A stretch of DNA of 22,612 bases, taken from IMG/VR virus record IMGVR_UViG_3300010153_000130, positions 1-22,612 of that record; one strand, written 5' to 3'. Under the pieces are notes generated by a model. It searched no databases, was not told where the DNA came from, and saw only the letters and a program-made list of their open reading frames with translations. The stretch's first letter is position 1, and every line of letters starts with the position of its first letter. The position numbers and the translations under genes are program-made. Shown one piece after another: positions 16,101 through 22,612 of this stretch. This stretch comes from a virus.

Positions 16101-16439
16101 TCTCATTTGATTCAAAGTATAATTCTGTATGTTTACTTTTTCTCCAATTTTTACCTTTGGATCAAAATAATGCAATTGAACACAGGTCCACATTCTGATA
16201 AATGGTGTACGGGATGATAAATCTAACATAGAACTACCATTTTGTGAAAAATTAGTTCTACCTATACCACCAAGAGCCTCCTTGATATCAGATGGTTTTT
16301 TACCATTAACTTCAACAAACTCAACATTGTCATTGCTGGGGTTGTTACCGGCTAAATGTTGCTTTGCTATCAATTTATTTTTAATTTTTGGATCTAAATC
16401 GGAACCGAAAACTATTTTTTTAATAGAACCTTGTGGCAT
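13173..16439 (-). CDS. Large baseplate hub protein (gp27/gpD-like)
   Basis: At 1088 residues this is the largest protein of the window. Residues 70-90 (SSMLDLSSRTPFIRMWTCVQ) resemble the start of large tail proteins in T4-like phages. A beta-rich domain at about 235-350 includes FHVFNFQDFEDIYCRYFL and the phrase IIVDFGWD. Residues 845-910 (SGVSIYGISGIVPGNIFKLSYIPNPW, then VFFQIKKVSHSIDDTTWTTSFETLM) match the closing beta-barrel of contractile-tail hubs, where a trimer joins tube to spike. The last 178 residues form an added module, rich in Gly, Trp and Tyr (MYPGRGCNFGGYAGGHPGWG), of unknown function. T4 gp27 has only 391 residues, so much of this protein is extra. The start ATG is 1 bp from the gp53-like stop, which supports co-assembly in the baseplate. 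Confidence 0.6.
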   Translation of the reverse strand: MPQGSIKKIVFGSDLDPKIKNKLIAKQHLAGNNPSNDNVEFVEVNGKKPSDIKEALGGIGRTNFSQNGSSMLDLSSRTPFIRMWTCVQLHYFDPKVKIGEKVNIQNYTLNQMRKAGHWNDMLNLYGAGAVLRDDFRHKVMEYEDEFDQKEDIDIALERKVYVVGNNVLNILDEADPTAPINPETQSRKNLIKEVGKSGETLGSGIFPNELESNSFYNPPALIKSVNSDTEGVFGAIKRTTVTFHVFNFQDFEDIYCRYFLKPAAQIIVDFGWDTANLYDPNDIVDSDKLQKLNKGNSFDEVLYGKDGYIEENAGDLEIIVGHVVSFDSKVQTDGSFECTMELISKNASLLDHSFTEADSIKATFVSGLSPYIINLAAGMFEGGDFNFLRNNWKASKENLTESTAYANTFAQKVFGHSESKDVSIQQINLDTGVYWQAINSKGTISDNRNLYIMWGFFEDELLNKELSIGLNEGATNTEDIELGNLASKFDSSESYVKFDTHLDRAQNFSAIGKGNSKTKLDFLYPPNWDDTYNTVKEKVPSFRERELAAENADLNSVDGMQYESGAGESNAKTVTQFDKYKNRIPFRELFINVSIISEAFKTKDTINDAILFILDEISKDSAGVFDLKLYSPDKTNSLLEVVDANMSAKVDDSDEDVGDKIFEFQINSNMSIVKSLDLTFQSPKGGTQDMISIQNSPGRTPVLIDNNESDSQNSLRGLNLEDMFYVNYIPSIGDYDQQKKQTKKINKPVNRKKQNSELNINPDHRIKLNKYSDLMNDLKTVKEGVDSQYNLTDNIVKLDDTKKALPGIEEASSEQEMYPNKFFVESIEDYFRENARTEFFKTESTPIVYIESGVSIYGISGIVPGNIFKLSYIPNPWRGKVFFQIKKVSHSIDDTTWTTSFETLMKVKRKVKKDYHKMALYKENIQMSQKFLNSLWPVNYSNLFTDIKIHDNIEPVVFTMKRFKILEGHSRGCSTVTETKEFSFQPDIILSAMAVKDEKNNKVNYGGFENKWIFSMYPGRGCNFGGYAGGHPGWGNSNPTQFGFWETDIEAGHRYFIILYGDRYMILTRTGENAMTPKEFCEKYPLPV

Positions 16440-16440
16440 T

Positions 16441-16731
16441 TTATCTACCTTTTGCGTGTTTTAAAGTTTTTGGTATTCTGATGGATGTTCCAGGTTCTAA
16501 ATTCATGGTATTTAGATTATTTGCTTGTGCTATATACCACCATAAAGTAGAATCACCATAAAATTGTTGAGCTAATAAATCTAACCTATCACCATCTGTG
16601 GTTAATAAATGAATATCACTGTTAGATAATGGTATTTTATCATATATGGTAGTTCTATATTTATTAAATATTTGATGTCTTTTGGAAGTTTTTTTAGAAG
16701 TTCCAATTTTAGTTTTGTCGTATCTGTCCAT
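16441..16731 (-). CDS. 53: LysM-domain baseplate wedge protein, gp53-like
   Basis: The 96-residue protein has a basic N-terminus and a LysM domain over about 38-90: LLTTDGDRLDLLAQQFYGDSTLWWYIAQANNL, then LEPGTSIRIPK. The pattern D-x-L-D-L-L-A-x-x-x-Y-G-D, followed by W-W-x-I-A-x-A-N and a final G-x-x-I-x-I-P, is that of gp53/gpX baseplate proteins, which clamp wedges and the tail tube in contractile phages. T4 gp53 is about 196 residues, so only the LysM core and a short tail are present. AGGAG lies 7 nt before ATG at 16729-16731. Its position between the tube-cap candidate and the hub gene supports a structural baseplate role rather than peptidoglycan binding. Confidence 0.82.
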   Translation of the reverse strand: MDRYDKTKIGTSKKTSKRHQIFNKYRTTIYDKIPLSNSDIHLLTTDGDRLDLLAQQFYGDSTLWWYIAQANNLNTMNLEPGTSIRIPKTLKHAKGR

Positions 16732-16743
16732 TGTTATCTCCTA

Positions 16744-19158
16744 TTATCCTATTAAACCATCACCAGCATTACTAGATAAATTTTCAAACGGATCATCCAT
16801 TGCAAAATCATCAAACCCTGAAAGCACTTTCAATTCAGGATCTCCTGGATCTGCATATCCGTAAAATGAAGTAGATGTACTAGGTACTGTTACATGCATC
16901 ACTTGAAAGCCTATAGATACAGTTACAAGTTTAGGTACTCTTTGACCTCTTCTAAATTCCCATGGTGAATTGTCATCATATGTATATGTTAATGATTTTA
17001 TATGTCCTATTTGATTCTTTTTATCACTACCAAATAATTCACCAATTCTCATACCAACTACAGGTGGTTGCATTCTATTTTGACTTAAACCACCCCCTGT
17101 TTTATATGTTGGATAACATAATGAATTTAATCTATCCATTTTCCTATATATACTATTCAATTCTTTTGGTGTACCTGCAAATAATTTCAAATCAAATGAT
17201 ATATCTCTTGATACATTCCCATAGATATAAACAGGTTCACTCCTACCAACATAATTTTCTTCATTCCAATTAGGTGCTACATTTTCAGTCAAACTAGATA
17301 TATAAGCTCTGAAAACTATATAACTACTTGATCTTAAATCTTTAAAATAAAATGGCATTCCATTATCAACCGATTCAATATAATTTGAATCACCAGTACC
17401 AGCTTTATACACATTCTTAATACCATCAACTTCAGCTACATCTAAAGAGTTACCAGACGCAATGGGTGATATAGTTAAAGGATCCCCACCACCTTTTTTA
17501 CCTTGTAATTTATCAGGATAAAATTTAGTTAAAACTTTAGCATCACCTAAATATTTAACTTTACCTAATTGTGAAAATGGTGTTGTTGGTATATTAGTAC
17601 CATACAATCTATCCATTTTTTTGGTTTCACTGCCTGGATCTAAATCAGGCATTGTAGCTCCTAATGAAAATATAGATTCTTTTGCAGCTAATTGTTCTCC
17701 CGGTGATAATAATTTTTTCGTATATGTAAAACTGAGAGCTCTAGGTTGATTTTTCTTAAATTGTGCCTGACCACCATTTGGTCCTGAATTTACACCAAAT
17801 GGATCTTTGAAAAAATCCATATCAAATCCTATATCAATATCAAATGGATTTACAGCTCCTATCACATTTCCAGCCGCACTCGCAATACTTCCAGCCGCAC
17901 CCGCAACACCACCAGCTACACTACCAGCTACATCTGCAACCCCGCCTACTACACTACCAGCTACATCCAAAGCACCACCGGCAAAATTTGAAATACCACT
18001 ACCAATGGAAGTTAAAAATGATGGCATTTTAAAACCTGTACCAAAACCCTCTTCTACACCTGAATCTTCATTTTCTGATTTAGAATCACCACCACCATCA
18101 AACCAACCAGTTACTTTATCAGCCGTGTTAGCTCCAAAATTTTTAACACTATCTTTAATACCTATATCAATATCAACTGATTTAACAAAATTACTAATAA
18201 GTGATATAGCGTTATAATCAGGTCCTACAACAGAATCTTGGTAACTGAAATCAGGAACATTTCCAAGTTTATTGATATCACCCAATACCTGAAAAGCCAC
18301 ACCTCTATATTGATTATCAAATTTAGAAATACCAAAACTCTCATTAGTTGATTTTAATGATGATGCATCTGAATCGGTTGGCATAGTATTAGATTTCCCA
18401 ACCAAACCACCATTAGTTAATTCAAATACAGTTTTTTCATACCTTGTACGACTTCCACCTTGAACTTCTCCTGTTAGTGATATAGGTCCAAATACATTAT
18501 TTATACCATCTAATCCAAATGGATTTTTCCTAACAACATCAACAATTTGAAATCCAGCATCCGCTACTCCAATCAATTTATCAAAATTATCACCAGCTAT
18601 GATATTAGCACCAGTAAATGCATCACCAATTATAGGTAACTTAGATATACCACGAGCTATGTCTAATCCAGCTCTAATTGAATCTTCCAATGACACACCT
18701 TTCGATTGTGGACCCATAAATCCATCAGATATACCCAATTTAGGTTCATTGTTAAATAATATAACATTATCCAGATTGCTATCTATACCAATGAAATGTG
18801 AATTGCCCAATTCACCATCAGGTATAGAATAACCACCTATATTAAAATTATTTGTAAATCCTTCTATTGGAGTTTCAAGTGCTGGAAAATAAGAATTTGA
18901 CTGCCCATCAAAAAAATCAAAAGGTCCACCTATTTCACCAAATGTATTTTCTATTTTAGAAATTTGTTCTGAATATTCACTTTCGTGTAAACCACCAATT
19001 GTAGGATTAGTAAAATCATAATTATATATAAAATCATTGGCTTGTGGAGAATTAAAACTGCCAACATTGTCATTCAAATTACTATCCATACCTATAATTG
19101 AACGAGATGATGGCTCTCTTATATCTGAAAATACACTTTTTAACTTTGATAAAGACAA
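16744..19158 (-). CDS. Probable baseplate/tail-tube initiator protein (gp48/gp54-like)
   Basis: The 804-residue protein has an Asn/Gly/Phe-rich, probably flexible N-terminal half and a Gly/Ala/Val-rich repeat (398-436). The C-terminal domain (about 600-760) includes PFYFKDLRSSSYIVFRAYI, APNWNEENYVGRSEPVYIYGN, ISFDLKLFAGTPKELNSIYRKMDRL and VTVSIGFQVMH. That block looks like the tail-tube fold, with curved beta-strands and a helix, used by the T4 tube initiators gp48 and gp54; the assignment is by pattern only. The start is TTG at 19156-19158, seven bases after GGAG; the nearby ATG at 19161-19163 is in another frame and gives a very short product. T4 gp48 and gp54 have about 320 to 360 residues, so the N-terminal half is an addition. 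It lies next to the tape measure gene, as tube-initiator genes often do. Confidence 0.5.
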   Translation of the reverse strand: MSLSKLKSVFSDIREPSSRSIIGMDSNLNDNVGSFNSPQANDFIYNYDFTNPTIGGLHESEYSEQISKIENTFGEIGGPFDFFDGQSNSYFPALETPIEGFTNNFNIGGYSIPDGELGNSHFIGIDSNLDNVILFNNEPKLGISDGFMGPQSKGVSLEDSIRAGLDIARGISKLPIIGDAFTGANIIAGDNFDKLIGVADAGFQIVDVVRKNPFGLDGINNVFGPISLTGEVQGGSRTRYEKTVFELTNGGLVGKSNTMPTDSDASSLKSTNESFGISKFDNQYRGVAFQVLGDINKLGNVPDFSYQDSVVGPDYNAISLISNFVKSVDIDIGIKDSVKNFGANTADKVTGWFDGGGDSKSENEDSGVEEGFGTGFKMPSFLTSIGSGISNFAGGALDVAGSVVGGVADVAGSVAGGVAGAAGSIASAAGNVIGAVNPFDIDIGFDMDFFKDPFGVNSGPNGGQAQFKKNQPRALSFTYTKKLLSPGEQLAAKESIFSLGATMPDLDPGSETKKMDRLYGTNIPTTPFSQLGKVKYLGDAKVLTKFYPDKLQGKKGGGDPLTISPIASGNSLDVAEVDGIKNVYKAGTGDSNYIESVDNGMPFYFKDLRSSSYIVFRAYISSLTENVAPNWNEENYVGRSEPVYIYGNVSRDISFDLKLFAGTPKELNSIYRKMDRLNSLCYPTYKTGGGLSQNRMQPPVVGMRIGELFGSDKKNQIGHIKSLTYTYDDNSPWEFRRGQRVPKLVTVSIGFQVMHVTVPSTSTSFYGYADPGDPELKVLSGFDDFAMDDPFENLSSNAGDGLIG
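17869..17967 (-). repeat. 33-bp repeat coding for an 11-residue Ala/Gly/Val repeat
   Basis: Residues 398-430 of the probable tube-initiator protein read DVAGSVVGGVA, DVAGSVAGGVA, GAAGSIASAAG, followed by NVIGAV. The DNA shows matching 33-bp units with codon changes between them, so the repeat is older than simple slippage. The unit is small and hydrophobic and could form a flexible or membrane-active helix. Confidence 0.7.
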
Positions 19159-19171
19159 TTCATTTCTCCGT

Positions 19172-21106
19172 TTAAGCTATTGAAGTTACTGGTGGTGTCA
19201 TTATTCCCTGTAATTTATTTCTATTAATTACATCGAATTTCATTTCCATTTTAGACACCTTTTCTGTTGCTGCTGCCAACTTATCTGCTTTTTGATTAAA
19301 TTTATTTATAGCACCTACTAATTCCGGTGAATTACCTCCACCCCCACCACCAGCTCCAATGGAAGGTATTGATCTCATAGTCGATCCTGCCGTACCAGTA
19401 ACAGTAGGACTACCCATAGTAAATGTACCACCCATAGCTGTATTCAAACCTCTCAACATCATATTGACAGGTTCCAATATAAATTCTATTAATTTTAACA
19501 ATGGTACTAAAATTCCTAAAACTGTATTTAATACAGGTCCGACTGTATTAGTCAATAAAGATCCTAAAGATTTTAAGCCAGATGTTAATCTTGTCAATGT
19601 TGTTATACCTTTATCACCTACCATTTCCTCAAATCCAGGTTGTCCTGCTAATTCACCAGCCAATGATACTGCTTCTTTCTCATGTGATAAAAACTTAGCA
19701 GCCTGATCAACACTCAAACCAACGGCATCAGCCAAAATCTCTCTTTCTTTGACATTCATTTTCAACCAACTACTCTGACTACCCAATTGGTTTAATTGTT
19801 CTTTTTGTAATGCTTCCAAATCACCAGCCAAAGATAATTCTTGTAATTTTTGTATATTGATTTCTCTACCAAGTAATACTGAAGCTTCAGTTGCTTTCGT
19901 AATTGAATCTTCAAAATTCAATAAATTATCTGCTGCAGTTGCTGCATCTTGCAAACTTATACCAAATTTTCTAGCTTGTACAGCTCCTCTAGCTACATTT
20001 TCTCCCGATGCATCTGTGAATTTAGCAATAGTTTCAGATGATTGAGCTATATCAGTCATTACAGCTTTTGGTGCAACATCACTTGCGTTAGCTAACAACG
20101 CTACCTGTTTAGATAGATTACTAGCCTGTTCAGTTGATAATCCACTTAAAGTTTTAAATGTACCTATTAATTGTGCACCTTCTTCGGTTGATAATCCTAA
20201 GGCTACTGATGTATCTATAACCGAACCAGCCATATTTCGAGCTTCATCAAATCCAATACCAAATTCAGATGTTAATGCAGAAATAGTAGTAACTACATCT
20301 TCCATCCCTTTCCCAAGTTTGGTAGCCTCTACTTCAGCTTCCATTAAATCAGCTCTGATTTCTCCACTATTTAACCCTATAGCACCAAATTCATCAGCAA
20401 TAGCTTGTAATTTGGCATCAAATGATACTAATGCCATTATAGCCAAACCTATACCAGCAGCCATTAACCCAGTAGATGCTGACATACCTTTGAAATTAGA
20501 TAACATATTACCAGTTAAATCATCCAACCCACCACTTGCAGCTTCTATAGCATTATCAGTTTTTAATTGTTTTTCTTTATTAACAAAAGTTTCTTTAGAA
20601 GCTTCTAAAATTGATCTCATTGGATCTTCAGGTGATAATTTATTTATCTGTTCATCTAAATCTTGTTGTTTCACCTTTAAAGCTGTTATATCTATCGTAC
20701 CTTGTTGTATATCATCAACAAAATCTTTCTGTTCTTTTAAAATAGCTATCCTTTTAGGATCTGTTTCTTGTCCAGTAGCACCTGACAATGTGTCCAATAA
20801 TTCTTTCTCAAGACTTAATTGTTTTTGTTTTATACCGAAAAAATCTTTTCCTGTAATATTTAATTTTCTTTGATCTTTTTCTAATGACTTATATGTACTT
20901 TTTATTTCTTTAACTAAATCTTTTTGTTCACTTGTTAATTCATTTTCTTTCTTTTTTAACTCATTAATTCTTTTTTGATTTTTTTCTATTTTGTCAAGAG
21001 TAGGTTGATATACTGTACCACCCTTCGCTATTCTATCATTAATTTCAGCTGATTCTTTTAGAAGTTTATTTAATTCTTTTTGTTCTTTTATTGATAATGC
21101 AGGCAT
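19172..21106 (-). CDS. Tail tape measure protein
   Basis: This 644-residue protein fixes tail length and is probably ejected with the DNA. Residues 1-190 are a charged coiled coil (KNQKRINELKKKENEL and similar). A hydrophobic segment follows at 213-229 (GLMAAGIGLAIMALVSF). The next 270 residues are an Ala/Ser/Gly-rich helical region, and a second long hydrophobic region lies at about 513-557 (LGSLLTNTVGPVLNTVLGIL onward). A Gly-rich stretch (584-591) precedes the C-terminus. This coiled-coil plus transmembrane layout is typical of tape measures. T4 gp29 has 590 residues, so a tail of similar length, about 95 to 100 nm by the 0.15 nm per residue rule, is expected. The start ATG overlaps the previous stop (TAATG), with AGGAG upstream. 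Confidence 0.82.
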   Translation of the reverse strand: MPALSIKEQKELNKLLKESAEINDRIAKGGTVYQPTLDKIEKNQKRINELKKKENELTSEQKDLVKEIKSTYKSLEKDQRKLNITGKDFFGIKQKQLSLEKELLDTLSGATGQETDPKRIAILKEQKDFVDDIQQGTIDITALKVKQQDLDEQINKLSPEDPMRSILEASKETFVNKEKQLKTDNAIEAASGGLDDLTGNMLSNFKGMSASTGLMAAGIGLAIMALVSFDAKLQAIADEFGAIGLNSGEIRADLMEAEVEATKLGKGMEDVVTTISALTSEFGIGFDEARNMAGSVIDTSVALGLSTEEGAQLIGTFKTLSGLSTEQASNLSKQVALLANASDVAPKAVMTDIAQSSETIAKFTDASGENVARGAVQARKFGISLQDAATAADNLLNFEDSITKATEASVLLGREINIQKLQELSLAGDLEALQKEQLNQLGSQSSWLKMNVKEREILADAVGLSVDQAAKFLSHEKEAVSLAGELAGQPGFEEMVGDKGITTLTRLTSGLKSLGSLLTNTVGPVLNTVLGILVPLLKLIEFILEPVNMMLRGLNTAMGGTFTMGSPTVTGTAGSTMRSIPSIGAGGGGGGNSPELVGAINKFNQKADKLAAATEKVSKMEMKFDVINRNKLQGIMTPPVTSIA

Positions 21107-21354
21107 TAATATTTACTCCTATCTATTGGTGGTAAACCATAGGCTTTCCTTGCTTTATCTATGGCATCTTCTGTTTTTTTGGCTTGTTTGTGAAAATTAC
21201 TTAAAGCTATTTTGACAGCTGGATTTTTTAATAAAGCCTTTTCTTTACTTGAAATATTTGATTTTTGTCCTGAAGATAATTTAAAAAGTTTAAATATCTT
21301 TTCTAAAAATCCTTCGGACAAAATATTTCTGGAATTCATATATGATTTTTTCAT
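21106..21354 (-). CDS. Small basic phage protein upstream of the tape measure gene
   Basis: The product is 82 residues from ATG 21352-21354, which has GGAG 9 nt upstream. A TTG five codons earlier (21367-21369) overlaps that GGAG and is unlikely to be the start. The sequence starts MKKSYMNSRNILSEGFLEKIFKLFKLS; the rest is helical and basic (SKEKALLKNPAVKIALSNFHKQAKKTEDAI). No domain is recognised. Its position between the gp26-like gene and the tape measure, and the 1-bp overlap with the latter, suggest a role in tail assembly or a minor structural part. It is not obviously a chaperone by sequence. Confidence 0.6.
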   Translation of the reverse strand: MKKSYMNSRNILSEGFLEKIFKLFKLSSGQKSNISSKEKALLKNPAVKIALSNFHKQAKKTEDAIDKARKAYGLPPIDRSKY

Positions 21355-21403
21355 TGCGAAATTCTCCAATTACTCATATATAAATATTAAGATATGTTAA
21401 AAA

Positions 21404-21628
21404 TTAACGATTAAAGCGGGATTTAAAAGATGGTGATTGGTTGGATTTTTTATTTTGTCTTTCTATTTCTTCTTTTTCTTTTTTTCTAACATCAACCAGT
21501 TTATTCATATAGAATCTTCTCAAATATATTGGCATTGTGTATAATGAATCATGGGTTAAACCAGGCATATTATATGACAATAAAAATATCTCTTCGTGTA
21601 TTTTGGGTTTATGCTCCGGCGTTAGGCC
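21404..21628 (-). CDS. Downstream frame probably fused to the gp26-like protein by frameshift
   Basis: Seventy-four codons are open from just after the T7 run to TAA at 21404-21406. The product starts GLTPEHKPKIHEEIFLLSYN and continues MPIYLRRFYMNKLVDVRKKEKEEIERQ with a basic end. It reads like a real helical phage protein, but the open frame has no ATG until residue 21 and is preceded by a TGA. A +1 (or -2) slip on the T7 run would append it to residue 243 of the gp26-like protein, giving about 317 residues. The alternative is a separate 58-residue protein from TTG 21578-21580, which has AAGAG 9 nt upstream. Gene order, immediately before the tape measure, is that of lambda G/GT-type tail assembly chaperones. 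Confidence 0.55.
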   Translation of the reverse strand, partial: GLTPEHKPKIHEEIFLLSYNMPGLTHDSLYTMPIYLRRFYMNKLVDVRKKEKEEIERQNKKSNQSPSFKSRFNR

Positions 21629-22358
21629 AAAAAAAGTCAGGGGTCATAGGTATAGATACCTCGACCACTTCTCCCTCCAATTCTATTTCTTGTTTTAAAT
21701 CTATATCTGGTGCATTTTTAGTTATACTTTGTCTTAAAAATAATGAATCTCTAGACAACATGTTATCCACAAAATTATTTATGATTGGCCTTTCCGTTTC
21801 ACCATCAACTGAGGTAATCGTGTATTTCAATCTTGTAGTTAATTCAGGAGCTATCTGTATTCCTGACTTTTTGATAGATTCTAATTCACTATCTATCATT
21901 TTTTCATCTTTACCTGTTAATATCTTATGTTTAATTTTAACTTTTGATACTGGTAACTCTAACTCAAATGAATTTGAATTTATACCATCAGGAAGTTTTT
22001 TGAATGGGCAATCTGCTAAATTAAAAGTATGATTAAGTTTATCACCTGTTTTAGGATTAACAACCTCACAAGAATATTCAGGTCCATATGCCAATATCCT
22101 AGCAGCAATCATAACTGCATTTTTATCACCAACAACCAGGTCATTTACACCAACACCTTCTGTGAGAATTAAAGAATCTAATAATTTTTCAATCACAACA
22201 CCTTTTTTGATTAGATTTTGAGATGTCAAAATATCTTCTTCTTTAGCCGTCATATATTTGATTTCTATTTTACCACTTCTCAATGGTGATTTTTCTGGAT
22301 ATAATTTACCTTCACTCGGTAAATCTACTACCTCAGTGTGATACTTGTTTTCAGCCAT
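21609..22358 (-). CDS. 26: gp26-like baseplate/tail assembly protein
   Basis: This 249-residue protein resembles the T4 gp26 family (Pfam T4_baseplate). Conserved-looking blocks are VVDLPSEGKLYPEKSPLRSG (10-29), IEIKYMTAKEEDILTSQNLI (31-50), VGDKNAVMIAARILAYGPEY (76-95), the middle LTGKDEK, LTTRLKYTITSVDGE and the C-terminal FFWPNAG. Family members act in baseplate hub assembly. T4 gp26 has 208 residues, so this one is slightly longer. AGGAGG lies 8 nt before ATG 22356-22358. The gene ends just after a run of seven T in mRNA sense, where a shift of frame would give a longer product. It follows the endolysin gene directly. Confidence 0.78.
   Translation of the reverse strand: MAENKYHTEVVDLPSEGKLYPEKSPLRSGKIEIKYMTAKEEDILTSQNLIKKGVVIEKLLDSLILTEGVGVNDLVVGDKNAVMIAARILAYGPEYSCEVVNPKTGDKLNHTFNLADCPFKKLPDGINSNSFELELPVSKVKIKHKILTGKDEKMIDSELESIKKSGIQIAPELTTRLKYTITSVDGETERPIINNFVDNMLSRDSLFLRQSITKNAPDIDLKQEIELEGEVVEVSIPMTPDFFWPNAGA
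21629..21635 (-). promoter_or_regulatory. Candidate programmed frameshift site (T7 run)
   Basis: In the mRNA sense the sequence is GAC TTT TTT TGG in the gp26 frame. A peptidyl Phe-tRNA on the second TTT can re-pair perfectly after a +1 or -2 slip and then read GGC CTA ACG. A -1 slip instead meets TAA within three codons. The 16 bases after the run are GC-rich (12 of 16), unusual in this genome. An inverted repeat (AGGTAT, two bases, ATACCT) lies 12 nt upstream, at 21648-21661. Confidence 0.5.
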
Positions 22359-22368
22359 TTGTAACCTC

Positions 22369-22612
22369 CTATACTTCTAACGCTCTCCTAAACCAACCAA
22401 ATAAGAATTTCTCTTGTTCTGGTTTTTTGTTTACTAAATCGTAGTAGTGTTTTAATCTATAACAACGAGTTCTGTTATCACATGGTTTATAATGATTGAT
22501 TGCTTCAATAGTTTTTGGTCCTAATCCACCATCAACTTTTAAATCACCACCTTTTGAATTAACAGCTCTCTGTAATACTTTTACTGCTGTACCTCTTCCT
22601 TGATTTATACAC
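22369..22612 (-). CDS. Endolysin, C-terminal part (GH108 with PG_binding_3 type domain)
   Basis: Only the last 80 residues lie in the window; the start is beyond the right edge. They read INQGRGTAVKVLQRAVN, then LKVDGGLGPKTIEAIN, then RLKHYYDLVNKKPEQEKFLFGWFRRALE. The phrases N-Q-G-x-G-x-A-V-K-x-L-Q and V-D-G-x-L-G-P-K-T are typical of the C-terminal peptidoglycan-binding domain of GH108 (ZliS-type) N-acetylmuramidases, which end in K-P-x-x-E-K-F-L-x-G-W. The catalytic glutamate domain is not visible. The enzyme would cut the glycan backbone of the host wall at lysis, or at entry if tail-borne. The stop TAG overlaps the AGGAGG of the gp26-like gene. Confidence 0.75.
   Translation of the reverse strand, partial: CINQGRGTAVKVLQRAVNSKGGDLKVDGGLGPKTIEAINHYKPCDNRTRCYRLKHYYDLVNKKPEQEKFLFGWFRRALEV

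Noticed and set aside
17807-18217. Plus-strand open frame of 136 codons rich in Pro, Ala and Thr
   Set aside because: It mirrors the Ala/Gly/Val repeat of the minus-strand gene; low complexity explains the open frame.
20319-20873. Plus-strand open frame of 184 codons opposite the tape measure gene
   Set aside because: It is antisense to a well-supported gene, its composition is an echo of that gene's codons (Ser/Ile/Asn-rich), and no ribosome site or recognisable domain is present.
21395-21407. Terminator after the frameshift-accessed frame (GTTAA-AAA-TTAAC)
   Set aside because: The stem is only five A/T-rich pairs, overlaps the stop codon and lacks a following T run in the transcribed direction.

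Overview
The window is one arm of a T4-related, contractile-tailed dsDNA phage genome. It is strongly AT-rich, and every supported gene lies on the minus strand, so transcription runs from high to low coordinates. Genes are packed with 1 to 14 bp overlaps or very short gaps, most have AGGAG-like ribosome binding sites, and several use TTG or GTG starts. No tRNA, rRNA, CRISPR array, insertion sequence or integrase is visible. The host cannot be named. The start of a probable B12-dependent (class II) ribonucleotide reductase and the Mom-like proteins suggest an environmental myovirus rather than a close coliphage T4 relative.

In transcription order, 22612 to 13173 is a tail and lysis block. It holds the C-terminus of a GH108/PG_binding_3-type endolysin, a gp26-like baseplate/tail assembly protein, a downstream reading frame with no ATG at its head that a +1 or -2 frameshift could fuse to gp26, a small unknown protein, the tape measure protein, a probable tube-cap/baseplate protein, a LysM gp53-like wedge protein and a very large baseplate hub protein.

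From 13172 to 8349 a promoter drives a compact family A DNA polymerase with almost no thumb and only a vestigial exonuclease region. It is followed by an HNH-motif protein, a small conserved phage protein, a thioredoxin-fold protein with a long Pro/Lys-rich tail, and a cysteine-rich probable zinc protein. A second promoter, nearly identical to the first, precedes 8348 to 1843: gp32-like ssDNA-binding protein, UvsX recombinase, a 2OG-oxygenase/SDR/2OG-oxygenase cassette, a T4 RNase H-like 5'-3' exonuclease and a gp41/DnaB-like helicase. Polymerase, SSB, recombinase, primer-removal nuclease and helicase together form most of a replisome.

From 1856 to 1 are an ASCH protein, a 30-residue ORF, two tandem Mom-like putative DNA-modification proteins and the 5' end of the ribonucleotide reductase gene. 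The most interesting items are the Mom-like pair, the miniature polymerase, the paired promoters, the repeat-bearing leader of the gp32 gene, the predicted frameshift and the oxygenase/dehydrogenase cassette.
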